A stretch of 64,000 nt of DNA. Source: JABDMH01 sp964428345. Lineage in GTDB: Bacteria; Bacteroidota; Bacteroidia; Chitinophagales; Saprospiraceae. Every line of letters begins with the position of its first letter. Positions within the stretch are counted from its first letter, which is position 1. The DNA lies in NCBI GenBank assembly GCA_964428345.1, contig CAYRYD010000009.1:1-64000 (forward strand), read 5' to 3'. The position numbers and the translations under genes were made by a program. Under the pieces are notes generated by a model that did not search any database, was not told the origin of the DNA, and saw only the letters and a program-made list of their open reading frames with translations. Below, in pieces: positions 43,085 through 50,392 of this stretch.

Positions 43085-43888
43085 TTATTTTTTTCGGACA
43101 ATCCACACATCCTGATCAGGTTTTCTGTTATTGAGAGTTCCTAGCTGGTGTTCGAGGATATCAAAATTACTGAGTAAACCGATGATGTACTGCTCGGGAT
43201 GAAAGGTGCTGAAAATTCTTTTTCCTTCCATTTTGTGGTTTCTGACTACCGGCTTGTTGTCGTGAAAGGATGCCTGCTCTGCCGGCGTGAGATAGGGTAG
43301 AAAAGCCCTGCCCTGGGTGGTGAAAAGAAATATCCCATCCGGTGTCAGCCGTTCAACTATTTCATCCACCCATATAGGATGCCTTTCTGCTGCCAGATGG
43401 GTGAAGACCGATATGGCGTAGATAAAATCAACCGAACCGGGCGGTATCGGTATCGGTGGTTTCAATCCATTGGTTATGAAGGATACGCCTTGAATCCAGG
43501 TCTTGCACCATTTAATGGTTTGTGGATTGAAATCACTTCCGGTCAACACTACATCCGCTGACACCAGGGTTGGCAAATGCCGGATCACCCGGGCCGGACC
43601 GCAACCCCAGTCCAGGATCGATCCTGGTTGTCGCCCCTGATGTTTTTGGTACTGGTCGAGCAGCCATTGTGCCGTTGACAATCCACTCTCAAAATACCGG
43701 TGATAATCAAGACGAAAGGTCTCATAGAGAATCTGATCATCCGGCAAAATAAAATCGGGATGTTTTTTTTTGAAAGCCTCGTTGTTCGACCGATTCTTTA
43801 ACCGGAAAAAATGCATGCGTAAAAAATCAAGTGCAGGCAGAAGACCCAGCTGTCCAAAAAAATGTTTGATGTAAGGAGTCAGCGCCAC
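43085..43888 (-). CDS. Class I SAM-dependent methyltransferase
   Basis: The 267-residue product has the SAM loop ILDWGCGPARVIRHLP at ~90-106, an acidic strand end in LTGSDFNPQTIKW, and the post-motif DFIYAISVFTHLAAERH. The N-terminal ~85 residues are Lys-rich and helical. The substrate is unknown. It is not tightly linked to its neighbours: PPK2 is 38 bp downstream of its stop, and the DUF58 gene ends 35 bp upstream of its start. Confidence 0.9.
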   Translation of the reverse strand: MALTPYIKHFFGQLGLLPALDFLRMHFFRLKNRSNNEAFKKKHPDFILPDDQILYETFRLDYHRYFESGLSTAQWLLDQYQKHQGRQPGSILDWGCGPARVIRHLPTLVSADVVLTGSDFNPQTIKWCKTWIQGVSFITNGLKPPIPIPPGSVDFIYAISVFTHLAAERHPIWVDEIVERLTPDGIFLFTTQGRAFLPYLTPAEQASFHDNKPVVRNHKMEGKRIFSTFHPEQYIIGLLSNFDILEHQLGTLNNRKPDQDVWIVRKK

Positions 43889-43923
43889 GACAGTAGATAA
43901 AACAGCTCTGGACTGCCGAATGA

Positions 43924-44847
43924 TTAATTCATCCGGCTTCGTTTGATCAGGTACGATTGTAGAACCGGATTGAAGCCCTGGGCAATATCTGCTTCCACAA
44001 GATCGATCTTATATTGCAGGCATTTCATCTGGAGCTCGTCTTTAAATTCTTTTAATCTTCTGGTGTATATGTCTTTGACCTCATGAGGCTGAACCTTGAC
44101 CCGTTCGCCGGTTTCTACGTCGATAAACATATAGGGCCGGTTTTCAAACTCAAAATTCAGCTCTTTCGACTTGTCGACCACATGAAACAGAAGTACTTCA
44201 TGCTTGTTGTGCTTCAGGTGCTGGAGGGCCGAAAAAAGGTGATCGGGCTCTTCGATCCGGTCAAACATATCGCTAAAAATGACGACCAGCGATCGTTTAT
44301 GGATGCTGTCGGCGATCTGGTGCAGGGCAGCGGCCGCATCGGTGCCTTTATCCTGGACTGCATCCTGCACGGCATTTTCCAGATGGGTAAGCAGCAGTTT
44401 GTAGTGGGCTGTACTGCTTCGGGCTGGCGTATGCTGCCGGACTTCCGAGTCAAAAATGGTCAGTCCAAAGGCATCTCTTTGTTTTTTCAGAAGCATCATC
44501 AGGGAAGCAGCTGCCAGAGCTGACCATTTTAGCTTGTTTAATTTCTGATGCTTTGGATCGATTTCAGGAAAATACATCGAGGAAGAAATATCCAGTACAA
44601 TCTGACAGCGCAAATTGGTCTCCTCTTCAAAACGCTTGGAAAACATTTTGTCTGTCCGGGCATATACCTTCCAATCGATATTACGGGTACTCTCTCCCTG
44701 ATTATAGAGGCGGTGTTCGGCAAATTCGACCGAAAAACCGTGAAAGGGACTTTTATGCAGGCCGATGATGAAACCCTCAACCACCTGTCTGGCAATCAGA
44801 TCAAGGTTTTCCAGTTCCTTGACATTGTATTGATCGAAAAAATTCAT
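43924..44847 (-). CDS. DUF58 domain protein (vWA-like)
   Basis: The 307-residue product matches DUF58: FHGFSVEFAEHRLYNQGEST, then NIDWKVYARTDKMFSKRFEEE, and a vWA-type IVLDISSSMYFPE (the MIDAS DxSxS) near residue 85-97. Such proteins usually work with a MoxR AAA+ ATPase. No moxR is beside it here, which is less common. No membrane helix is visible. Function unknown beyond the family. Confidence 0.93.
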   Translation of the reverse strand: MNFFDQYNVKELENLDLIARQVVEGFIIGLHKSPFHGFSVEFAEHRLYNQGESTRNIDWKVYARTDKMFSKRFEEETNLRCQIVLDISSSMYFPEIDPKHQKLNKLKWSALAAASLMMLLKKQRDAFGLTIFDSEVRQHTPARSSTAHYKLLLTHLENAVQDAVQDKGTDAAAALHQIADSIHKRSLVVIFSDMFDRIEEPDHLFSALQHLKHNKHEVLLFHVVDKSKELNFEFENRPYMFIDVETGERVKVQPHEVKDIYTRRLKEFKDELQMKCLQYKIDLVEADIAQGFNPVLQSYLIKRSRMN

Positions 44848-44864
44848 ATTGTTTAAAAATAGAA

Positions 44865-44894
44865 GCTCCTGTTCAACAAACGAAGAACAGGAGC
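44865..44894 (-). terminator. Hairpin after the thioredoxin gene
   Basis: GCTCCTGTTC (44865-44874) pairs perfectly with GAACAGGAGC (44885-44894) around a 10-nt loop. The minus-strand exit reads TCTATTTTTA, so it probably terminates trxA transcripts before the DUF58 gene. Confidence 0.65.
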
Positions 44895-44936
44895 GGGAAT
44901 TTTAATTGGAACACTATATTCTCATGCCGGGCACAC

Positions 44937-45257
44937 CTATTGCAGATGGCTTTCGATCATGTTGACGAATGTTTGCCTGGTAGCTGTGCCCACATGTTTA
45001 CCAACAACTTCTCCATCTTTGATAAAGAGAATAGTGGGAATGCTGCGGATCTGATATTTAAATGAGATTTCCGGTTGTTCATCGACATTGACCTTGCCGA
45101 TAAGGGCCTTTCCGGCATATTCTTTGGACAACTCTTCGATGATCGGACTGACCAGACGACAGGGACCGCACCACTCTGCCCAAAAATCAATTACGATCAA
45201 TCCCCCTTTGTCAATCGCCGTTTCCTGAAAGTTGCTGTCAGTAAATTCGAATGCCAT
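44937..45257 (-). CDS. trxA: Thioredoxin
   Basis: The 106-residue product is a classical thioredoxin with FWAEWCGPCRLVSPIIEEL, YQIRSIPTILFIKDGEVVG (the cis-Pro) and a C-terminal helix. It reduces cytoplasmic disulphides. A TATTTTTG box lies 48-55 bp upstream. It is divergent from DUF3810 and followed by a hairpin, so it is probably monocistronic. Confidence 0.97.
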   Translation of the reverse strand: MAFEFTDSNFQETAIDKGGLIVIDFWAEWCGPCRLVSPIIEELSKEYAGKALIGKVNVDEQPEISFKYQIRSIPTILFIKDGEVVGKHVGTATRQTFVNMIESHLQ

Positions 45258-45304
45258 TATAGTCTGTTTTACTTGTGGTTTATGAATAAAAACTTAAAAA
45301 GCTG

Positions 45305-45312
45305 CAAAAATA
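45305..45312 (-). promoter_or_regulatory. -7 box of trxA
   Basis: Minus-strand TATTTTTG matches TAnnTTTG, 48 bp upstream of the trxA ATG. No TTG at standard spacing. Confidence 0.4.
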
Positions 45313-45428
45313 GCAAGATAATTGTCTTATATCCGGCAGATCTGCAATTTTATCAATGCTTAACATCAGGGATGTGGAGCAGGTTCATGCAAAACTCCAA
45401 TTTGTCGGATGTTTATCAGATCGGACAA

Positions 45429-46505
45429 ATGAAGATACGAGGTATACAACTGACCGGCATGGCTTTAGGGTTCCTGACTCTAATGATTCATTGGTTCGGA
45501 ACACCGGAGTTTGTCGAAGTGGTACATGGCCGCTTTTTATTCCCTTTCTTCAGTTTCCTTTTCGATCATTCCGTGTCGCTCTTACCCTTTTCGGTGTTGT
45601 ATCTCCTGGTCCCTTTCCTGCTGGTGCTGGTCTTTTACCTTTTTCGAGGATGGTATCGTAACTTCCGGCTGAAGAGGTCTGGTTGGGGCAACCTCTTGTC
45701 GGGGTGCCTGGCAGCGACCGGATTTATTCTGACAGCCTTCTACAGTTTCTGGGGGTTCAACTATGACCGGATTCAGTTGAGAGATCGACTCACCTGGTCA
45801 GTGGAATCGATCGATCCTGAAATATTTATGGATGAGGCCCGGTCGCAGGCGGCCATACTGCAGCAATTTGACGGTGACCGCCGTAGCGGCATAGGTAAGA
45901 GTCTGGCCTATAGCAACTACCGGCTTCTCGAAGTGGCCATCCGCCAGGAAGCAGTCAAACTGGCAGAGTCTCTGGGTTATCTGGGACGGAAACGGGTGCG
46001 CTGCCGCCAACTGGTGCCATCCGGTATTCTGCTGCGGTTTTCGACGGCGGGGTTTTATAATCCTCTTTCCGGAGAATGCAACATTGATAAAGGTCTGCAT
46101 CCGCTCCAGAAACCTTTTTCCATGGCCCATGAATTTTTTCACGGAATGGGAATCACCGGAGAGGGAGACTGTAATTTCCTGGCTTATCTGGTTTGTCATC
46201 AATCGGATCATGACTTTATCCGGTATTCCGGCGAACTGGGTTACTGGCGTTATATCCAGCATACTCTCCGGTACTCCGGTTCAGAAGAGTATCAGGAGCT
46301 TGTCAGCAGCCTACCGGAGTCGGTGATCCGGGACATGGAGGATATCGACCGGCAAATGGACAAGTATCCGGATATTGCCCCGCGGATGCGTGATGCTATT
46401 TATGCGGCATACCTGAAATCCAATAAAATACATGACGGACTGGCCAATTATAACCAGATTTTACAGTTGGTCATCAACTGGCGCAAAAACGGGGAAAAGC
46501 TGTGA
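45429..46505 (+). CDS. DUF3810 membrane protein with HExxH motif
   Basis: The ~358-residue product has three N-terminal membrane helices (LTGMALGFLTLMIHW, LLPFSVLYLLVPFLLVLVFYL and LLSGCLAATGFILTAF). A soluble C-terminal domain contains HEFFHGMGITGEGDCNFLAY, a gluzincin-like HExxH with a downstream Glu, seen in DUF3810. It may be a membrane metallopeptidase; activity is inference. The start is uncertain: the ATG at 45429 gives a plausible N-terminus, while the frame extends to 45075 through the divergent trxA region. Confidence 0.85.
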   Translation: MKIRGIQLTGMALGFLTLMIHWFGTPEFVEVVHGRFLFPFFSFLFDHSVSLLPFSVLYLLVPFLLVLVFYLFRGWYRNFRLKRSGWGNLLSGCLAATGFILTAFYSFWGFNYDRIQLRDRLTWSVESIDPEIFMDEARSQAAILQQFDGDRRSGIGKSLAYSNYRLLEVAIRQEAVKLAESLGYLGRKRVRCRQLVPSGILLRFSTAGFYNPLSGECNIDKGLHPLQKPFSMAHEFFHGMGITGEGDCNFLAYLVCHQSDHDFIRYSGELGYWRYIQHTLRYSGSEEYQELVSSLPESVIRDMEDIDRQMDKYPDIAPRMRDAIYAAYLKSNKIHDGLANYNQILQLVINWRKNGEKL

Positions 46506-46915
46506 AGTCCGTCGAAGAAGCTGGCTATTCGAAAACACCGCTCTTTCGCAAACTTGGGATGAAAGCGGGAACGGTCTGGAAGGTGATTGATCCACCCGAA
46601 AACTACCATGCGCTCCTGGGTGAGGCATTGGGAGTAGTGTTTAGCGATAAACAAGCGGATTTGGATGGCATGCATATTTTTACCAATGATCTGGAAACCA
46701 TGGAACAATATATGCTGGAATGCCGTCATCAGATCCGGAAAAACGGAGCATTATGGTTTTCCTGGTACAAGAAAAGTGCAGGCCTACCCACCGCGCTGTC
46801 CGAAGATTTAATCCGGCAGACAGCCATATCTCTGGGATTGGTTGATGTAAAGGTTTGTGCCGTAGACCGGCATTGGTCGGCACTGAAAGTCGTCTGGCGG
46901 CGAGAAAACCGGTAA
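46502..46915 (+). CDS. DUF3052 family protein
   Basis: The 137-residue product begins at a GTG that overlaps the DUF3810 stop (GTGA). It has YSKTPLFRKLGMKAGTVWKV and LWFSWYKKSAGLPTALSEDLIR, the DUF3052 pattern found in Bacteroidota and Actinobacteria. No function is known. It is probably translationally coupled to DUF3810. It ends 72 bp before the moaA start. Confidence 0.88.
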   Translation: MKSVEEAGYSKTPLFRKLGMKAGTVWKVIDPPENYHALLGEALGVVFSDKQADLDGMHIFTNDLETMEQYMLECRHQIRKNGALWFSWYKKSAGLPTALSEDLIRQTAISLGLVDVKVCAVDRHWSALKVVWRRENR

Positions 46916-46960
46916 TTTCTCAAACAATCAGGAAGTTCGGGGCATTTATCAATTACCATG

Positions 46961-46968
46961 TATCTTTA
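46961..46968 (+). promoter_or_regulatory. Candidate -7 box of moaA
   Basis: TATCTTTA (TAnnTTT with A for G) lies 18 bp before the TTG at 46987. Its position supports a start for moaA after it rather than at upstream codons. Confidence 0.35.
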
Positions 46969-46986
46969 TGGATAAATCCGGTACTC

Positions 46987-47967
46987 TTGGAATTGACCGA
47001 TAACTATGGAAGGGTGATAAACTACCTGCGTCTGGCAGTGACTGACCGGTGTAATCTCCGTTGTTTCTATTGCATGCCGGAAGAGGGCATTGATTATGTC
47101 AGGAGATCGGATTTGTTGAATTATGAGGAAATGGTCAGGTTGGTACGGAATCTGGTGGATCTCGGCATCGGGAAGCTCCGGATTACCGGTGGCGAGCCCT
47201 TTCTGAGGAAAGACCTGATGCAGTTTCTCAGTATGATAGCGACTTCCGGTTTAAAGGAAATTCACATTACGACCAATGGGACGCTGACCCGGCCGCATAT
47301 ACCAAAATTGAAAGATCTGGGCATCACTTCAGTGAATTTATCATTAGACACCCTGGATCCGGTGCGCTTTAAGGAGATCACCCGCAGGGATGCTTTTAAA
47401 ACGGTATGGCAAACTTTCGAACAACTCCTGAATGTGGGCATCCGCACCAAGATCAATATGGTGGTGATGGCCGGAAAGAACACTTCCGATATTGTTCCTA
47501 TGGCCAACCTGGCCAGAGAGTATCCGGTAGATGTTCGTTTTATTGAAGAAATGCCCTTCAACGGTTCAGGAAATCAGGCAGCACTGACCTGGGATCATGG
47601 CAGGATTCTTGGGGAAATCAGCTCTGTGTATCCGTCGATACAACGTCAGCCCGTAAAAGCAGGTGCCACGGCCAGTATGTACCAGATCGAAGGATTTCAG
47701 GGAGCTCTGGGCATCATAGCCGCCTACAGCCGGACCTTTTGCGGGACCTGCAACCGTCTGAGAATAACCCCACAGGGGATGATCCGGACCTGCCTGTATG
47801 ATGAAGGAATCTTCAATATCCGTGATCTGATGCGAAAAGGCGCAACCGATCAGCAATTGAAAGAAGCGGTAACACAGGCCGTCCTGCAGAAAGCCAAAGA
47901 TGGATTTGAAGCCGAGAAACAGCGCTGGAATCGCATTACCGAATCGATGTCAACCATAGGAGGTTAA
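46987..47967 (+). CDS. moaA: GTP 3',8-cyclase MoaA
   Basis: The ~326-residue product has the radical-SAM CNLRCFYCMPEEGIDYV and the second cluster CGTCNRLRITPQGMIRTC near the C-terminus. It rearranges GTP in the first step of molybdenum cofactor synthesis. Between the upstream stop and the motif no ATG occurs in frame; TTG at 46987 (LELTDNYGRVINYLR) or 46993 matches the usual LTDxxGR start of the family. A frame opening at 46855 would overlap the DUF3052 gene and I reject it. moeA follows 4 bp later. Confidence 0.93.
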   Translation: MELTDNYGRVINYLRLAVTDRCNLRCFYCMPEEGIDYVRRSDLLNYEEMVRLVRNLVDLGIGKLRITGGEPFLRKDLMQFLSMIATSGLKEIHITTNGTLTRPHIPKLKDLGITSVNLSLDTLDPVRFKEITRRDAFKTVWQTFEQLLNVGIRTKINMVVMAGKNTSDIVPMANLAREYPVDVRFIEEMPFNGSGNQAALTWDHGRILGEISSVYPSIQRQPVKAGATASMYQIEGFQGALGIIAAYSRTFCGTCNRLRITPQGMIRTCLYDEGIFNIRDLMRKGATDQQLKEAVTQAVLQKAKDGFEAEKQRWNRITESMSTIGG

Positions 47968-47971
47968 AACG

Positions 47972-49159
47972 ATGGTCACGGTAGAGGAAGCTCTTTCCAT
48001 ACTCACCCGGTATCCTTTTCAACCTGATGTGGAAACGGTGGAACTGGATCAGGCAACCGGACGAATACTCGCAGAACCGGTCAGGGCCGATCGCGATTTT
48101 CCACCTTATGACCGCGTGGCGATGGACGGAATTGCCCTTAATACCACTGCTTATACCGATACTAAGAGTGAGTTGATCATTGAACGAACGATCGCAGCCG
48201 GCGAACCTCCGTACCGGCTTGTTAATCCGCAGAAGGCCGTGGAGATCATGACCGGAGCAGTCTTGCCTGCCGGTTGTGATACCGTCATTCCCTATGAGGA
48301 ATTGATTATGGAGGATGGGAAGGTGACGGTTACGGGACCGGTGATATCCGGGAAAAATATTCATGTCCGGGGATCAGACAGGAAAGCCGGTGAGGTGATC
48401 GTACCGGCAGGTACCCGGGTTGGAGCCCCGGAGGCTGGAATTGCTGCAACCGTAGGTCAATCCCGGCTGATGGTTTTTAAGTGGCCCTCCATTTGTCTTG
48501 TATCGACCGGTGATGAGCTGGTTGGTATCGAGAATACACCGGAGCCTCACCAGATCCGAAGTTCAAACGTATTTGCACTGAAAGCCTCCCTGCGAGCTTA
48601 TGCCGGGATGGAGGTTGACACTCAACATCTGACTGATGATGCGGATATAGTACACAAACGGGTAAGAGAGCTCGGCAGGAAATATCAGATCATCATCTTT
48701 ATCGGAGGAAGTTCTATGGGCAAATTTGATTTCTTACCCTCTGCCCTGGTTTCAGCAGGATTCAACGAACATTTTTACAAGATCAGGCAAAGACCCGGCA
48801 AACCGATGTGGTTTGGCAGCAGGGAAAATCACTTTGCGTTTGCACTGCCAGGTAACCCGGTATCTTGTTTTTTATGTCTTGAAAAGTATTTTAAGTTTTG
48901 GCTAAATAATAGTTTAGGCTTTTTTAATAAGACTGATACCGCAATACTCAACAGTGATTTCACCTTTGAACCCGATCTCACCTACTTTTTACAGGTAAAA
49001 CTTGAATCCGGACAGGGCAGGGCCCTTGCCAATCCCTTGCCGGGAGGTGGATCTGGTGATCACGCCAATCTGGCTGATGCAGATGCTTTTCTGGAGTTGC
49101 CTGTGGAAAGATCTGATTTCAGGAAAGGTGAAGTCTTTAATATCGTAAGGATCCGCTAG
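47972..49159 (+). CDS. moeA: Molybdopterin molybdotransferase MoeA
   Basis: The 395-residue product shows DFPPYDRVAMDGIALNTTAY, MTGAVLPAGCDTVIPYEEL, VSTGDELVGI and FALPGNPVSCFLCLEKYF. It inserts molybdate into adenylated molybdopterin. It directly follows moaA. The segment around residue 305-325 (FWLNNSLGFFNKTDTA) sits near the C-terminal domain border. No oddities otherwise. Confidence 0.95.
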   Translation: MVTVEEALSILTRYPFQPDVETVELDQATGRILAEPVRADRDFPPYDRVAMDGIALNTTAYTDTKSELIIERTIAAGEPPYRLVNPQKAVEIMTGAVLPAGCDTVIPYEELIMEDGKVTVTGPVISGKNIHVRGSDRKAGEVIVPAGTRVGAPEAGIAATVGQSRLMVFKWPSICLVSTGDELVGIENTPEPHQIRSSNVFALKASLRAYAGMEVDTQHLTDDADIVHKRVRELGRKYQIIIFIGGSSMGKFDFLPSALVSAGFNEHFYKIRQRPGKPMWFGSRENHFAFALPGNPVSCFLCLEKYFKFWLNNSLGFFNKTDTAILNSDFTFEPDLTYFLQVKLESGQGRALANPLPGGGSGDHANLADADAFLELPVERSDFRKGEVFNIVRIR

Positions 49160-49192
49160 CAACAGGCAAATAGGTAGTAAAAATGAAATATC

Positions 49193-49678
49193 ATGAATGA
49201 TCCGACTTTTTCCCATATTGATAGTCAGGGTAATCCTGTCATGGTAGATGTCTCCCCCAAATCCAAAACCTTCCGATCGGCGACCGCTCAGGCCATCGTT
49301 TGTGTGCCAGAGGTGGTCATCCGGCAGTTTCAGGAGACCGATATCAAGACAAAAAAGGGACCCGTTTTTCAGACTGCTATCCTTGCCGGGATCATGGGGG
49401 CCAAGAGAACCAGTGACCTTATCCCTTTATGCCATCCACTGGGGCTGGAAAATTGCAGGGTGACTATTCACTTTAATGAACTTCAGGAGCTGGTCATCCA
49501 ATGTACCGCCGAGATTACGGGCAAGACCGGGGTGGAAATGGAAGCACTTACCGGTGTTTCAATAGCCGCCTTAACCGTCTATGACATGTGTAAGGCGTTT
49601 TCTCATGACATCTTGATTAAAAACATACAACTGATGGCAAAGTCCGGTGGGAAAAGCGATTTCAAAAGACGAACCTGA
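49193..49678 (+). CDS. moaC: Cyclic pyranopterin monophosphate synthase MoaC
   Basis: The 161-residue product has the conserved GIMGAKRTSDLIPLCHPL and VEMEALTGVSIAALTVYDMCK motifs with the active-site Lys and Asp. It converts the MoaA product into cPMP. Its end overlaps the start of mobA by 32 bp in another frame. Confidence 0.97.
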   Translation: MNDPTFSHIDSQGNPVMVDVSPKSKTFRSATAQAIVCVPEVVIRQFQETDIKTKKGPVFQTAILAGIMGAKRTSDLIPLCHPLGLENCRVTIHFNELQELVIQCTAEITGKTGVEMEALTGVSIAALTVYDMCKAFSHDILIKNIQLMAKSGGKSDFKRRT

Positions 49679-50240
49679 ACCCGGGCTGTTAGGAGTCGTA
49701 TTAGCCGGGGGATATAGTCGCCGAATGGGCAGGGATAAGGCACTCATTTCAGTTGACGGGATACCGATGTATCAAAATGCTGGTCATTTATTAGTACCCT
49801 TTTGCCAACGGGTATACATCTCCTGCAGACCGGAACAGAGGGATCATTTGCACGGATTTCCTCTGGTGATTGATAAATTTCCCTCCAAGGGACCGCTTAC
49901 GGGTTTGCTTTCGGCCTTTCTGGAGCATCCCGAAGTGGCCTGGATGACCATACCGGTTGATATGCCACGGCTGACGACCACCATTCTGGAAAAATACCTC
50001 GTACGTCAGCGGGATCCCTCGATGGATGCCACCGTGATTTATGATGTAAATAATCGGTTTCCCCAACCCTTGCTTGGTATTTATGAGCCAACGAGCCGGC
50101 TGGTGATGCTTCGAAATTTGAATGCCGGACAGTATTCATTCAGGAAGCTACTGGAAGATTTGCGGGTCAATTTAGTGGAATTTCATGATAGTCAAAACCA
50201 GTTGGCCAACTACAATCTTCCCGGCGACTGGAGTCGATGA
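49647..50240 (+). CDS. mobA: Molybdenum cofactor guanylyltransferase MobA
   Basis: The 197-residue product has the nucleotidyltransferase signature VVLAGGYSRRMGRDKALI and the metal-site VDMPRLTTTIL. It links GMP to molybdopterin, forming the bis-MGD type cofactor. The GTG at 49647 is the only start before the signature, which forces a 32-bp overlap with moaC. It lies 32 bp before the assembly gap, so the next gene of the run could be lost in it. Confidence 0.9.
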   Translation: MGKAISKDEPEPGLLGVVLAGGYSRRMGRDKALISVDGIPMYQNAGHLLVPFCQRVYISCRPEQRDHLHGFPLVIDKFPSKGPLTGLLSAFLEHPEVAWMTIPVDMPRLTTTILEKYLVRQRDPSMDATVIYDVNNRFPQPLLGIYEPTSRLVMLRNLNAGQYSFRKLLEDLRVNLVEFHDSQNQLANYNLPGDWSR

Positions 50241-50271
50241 TATCTGGATGTTCCTAATTTTAAGTATTTTA

Positions 50272-50371
50272 NNNNNNNNNNNNNNNNNNNNNNNNNNNNN
50301 NNNNNNNNNNNNNNNNNNNNNNNNNNNNNNNNNNNNNNNNNNNNNNNNNNNNNNNNNNNNNNNNNNNNNNN
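50272..50371. other. Assembly gap of 100 N
   Basis: Exactly 100 unknown bases join two contigs. Such fixed-length runs usually mark gaps of unknown true size. Any link between mobA and the following hydrolase is therefore not established. Confidence 0.99.
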
Positions 50372-50392
50372 ATCATCAAACCATATTTTTCT

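Noticed and set aside
46855..46986. N-terminal extension of moaA
   Set aside because: It overlaps the DUF3052 gene and a candidate -7 box at 46961; the family starts at the LTDxxGR segment.
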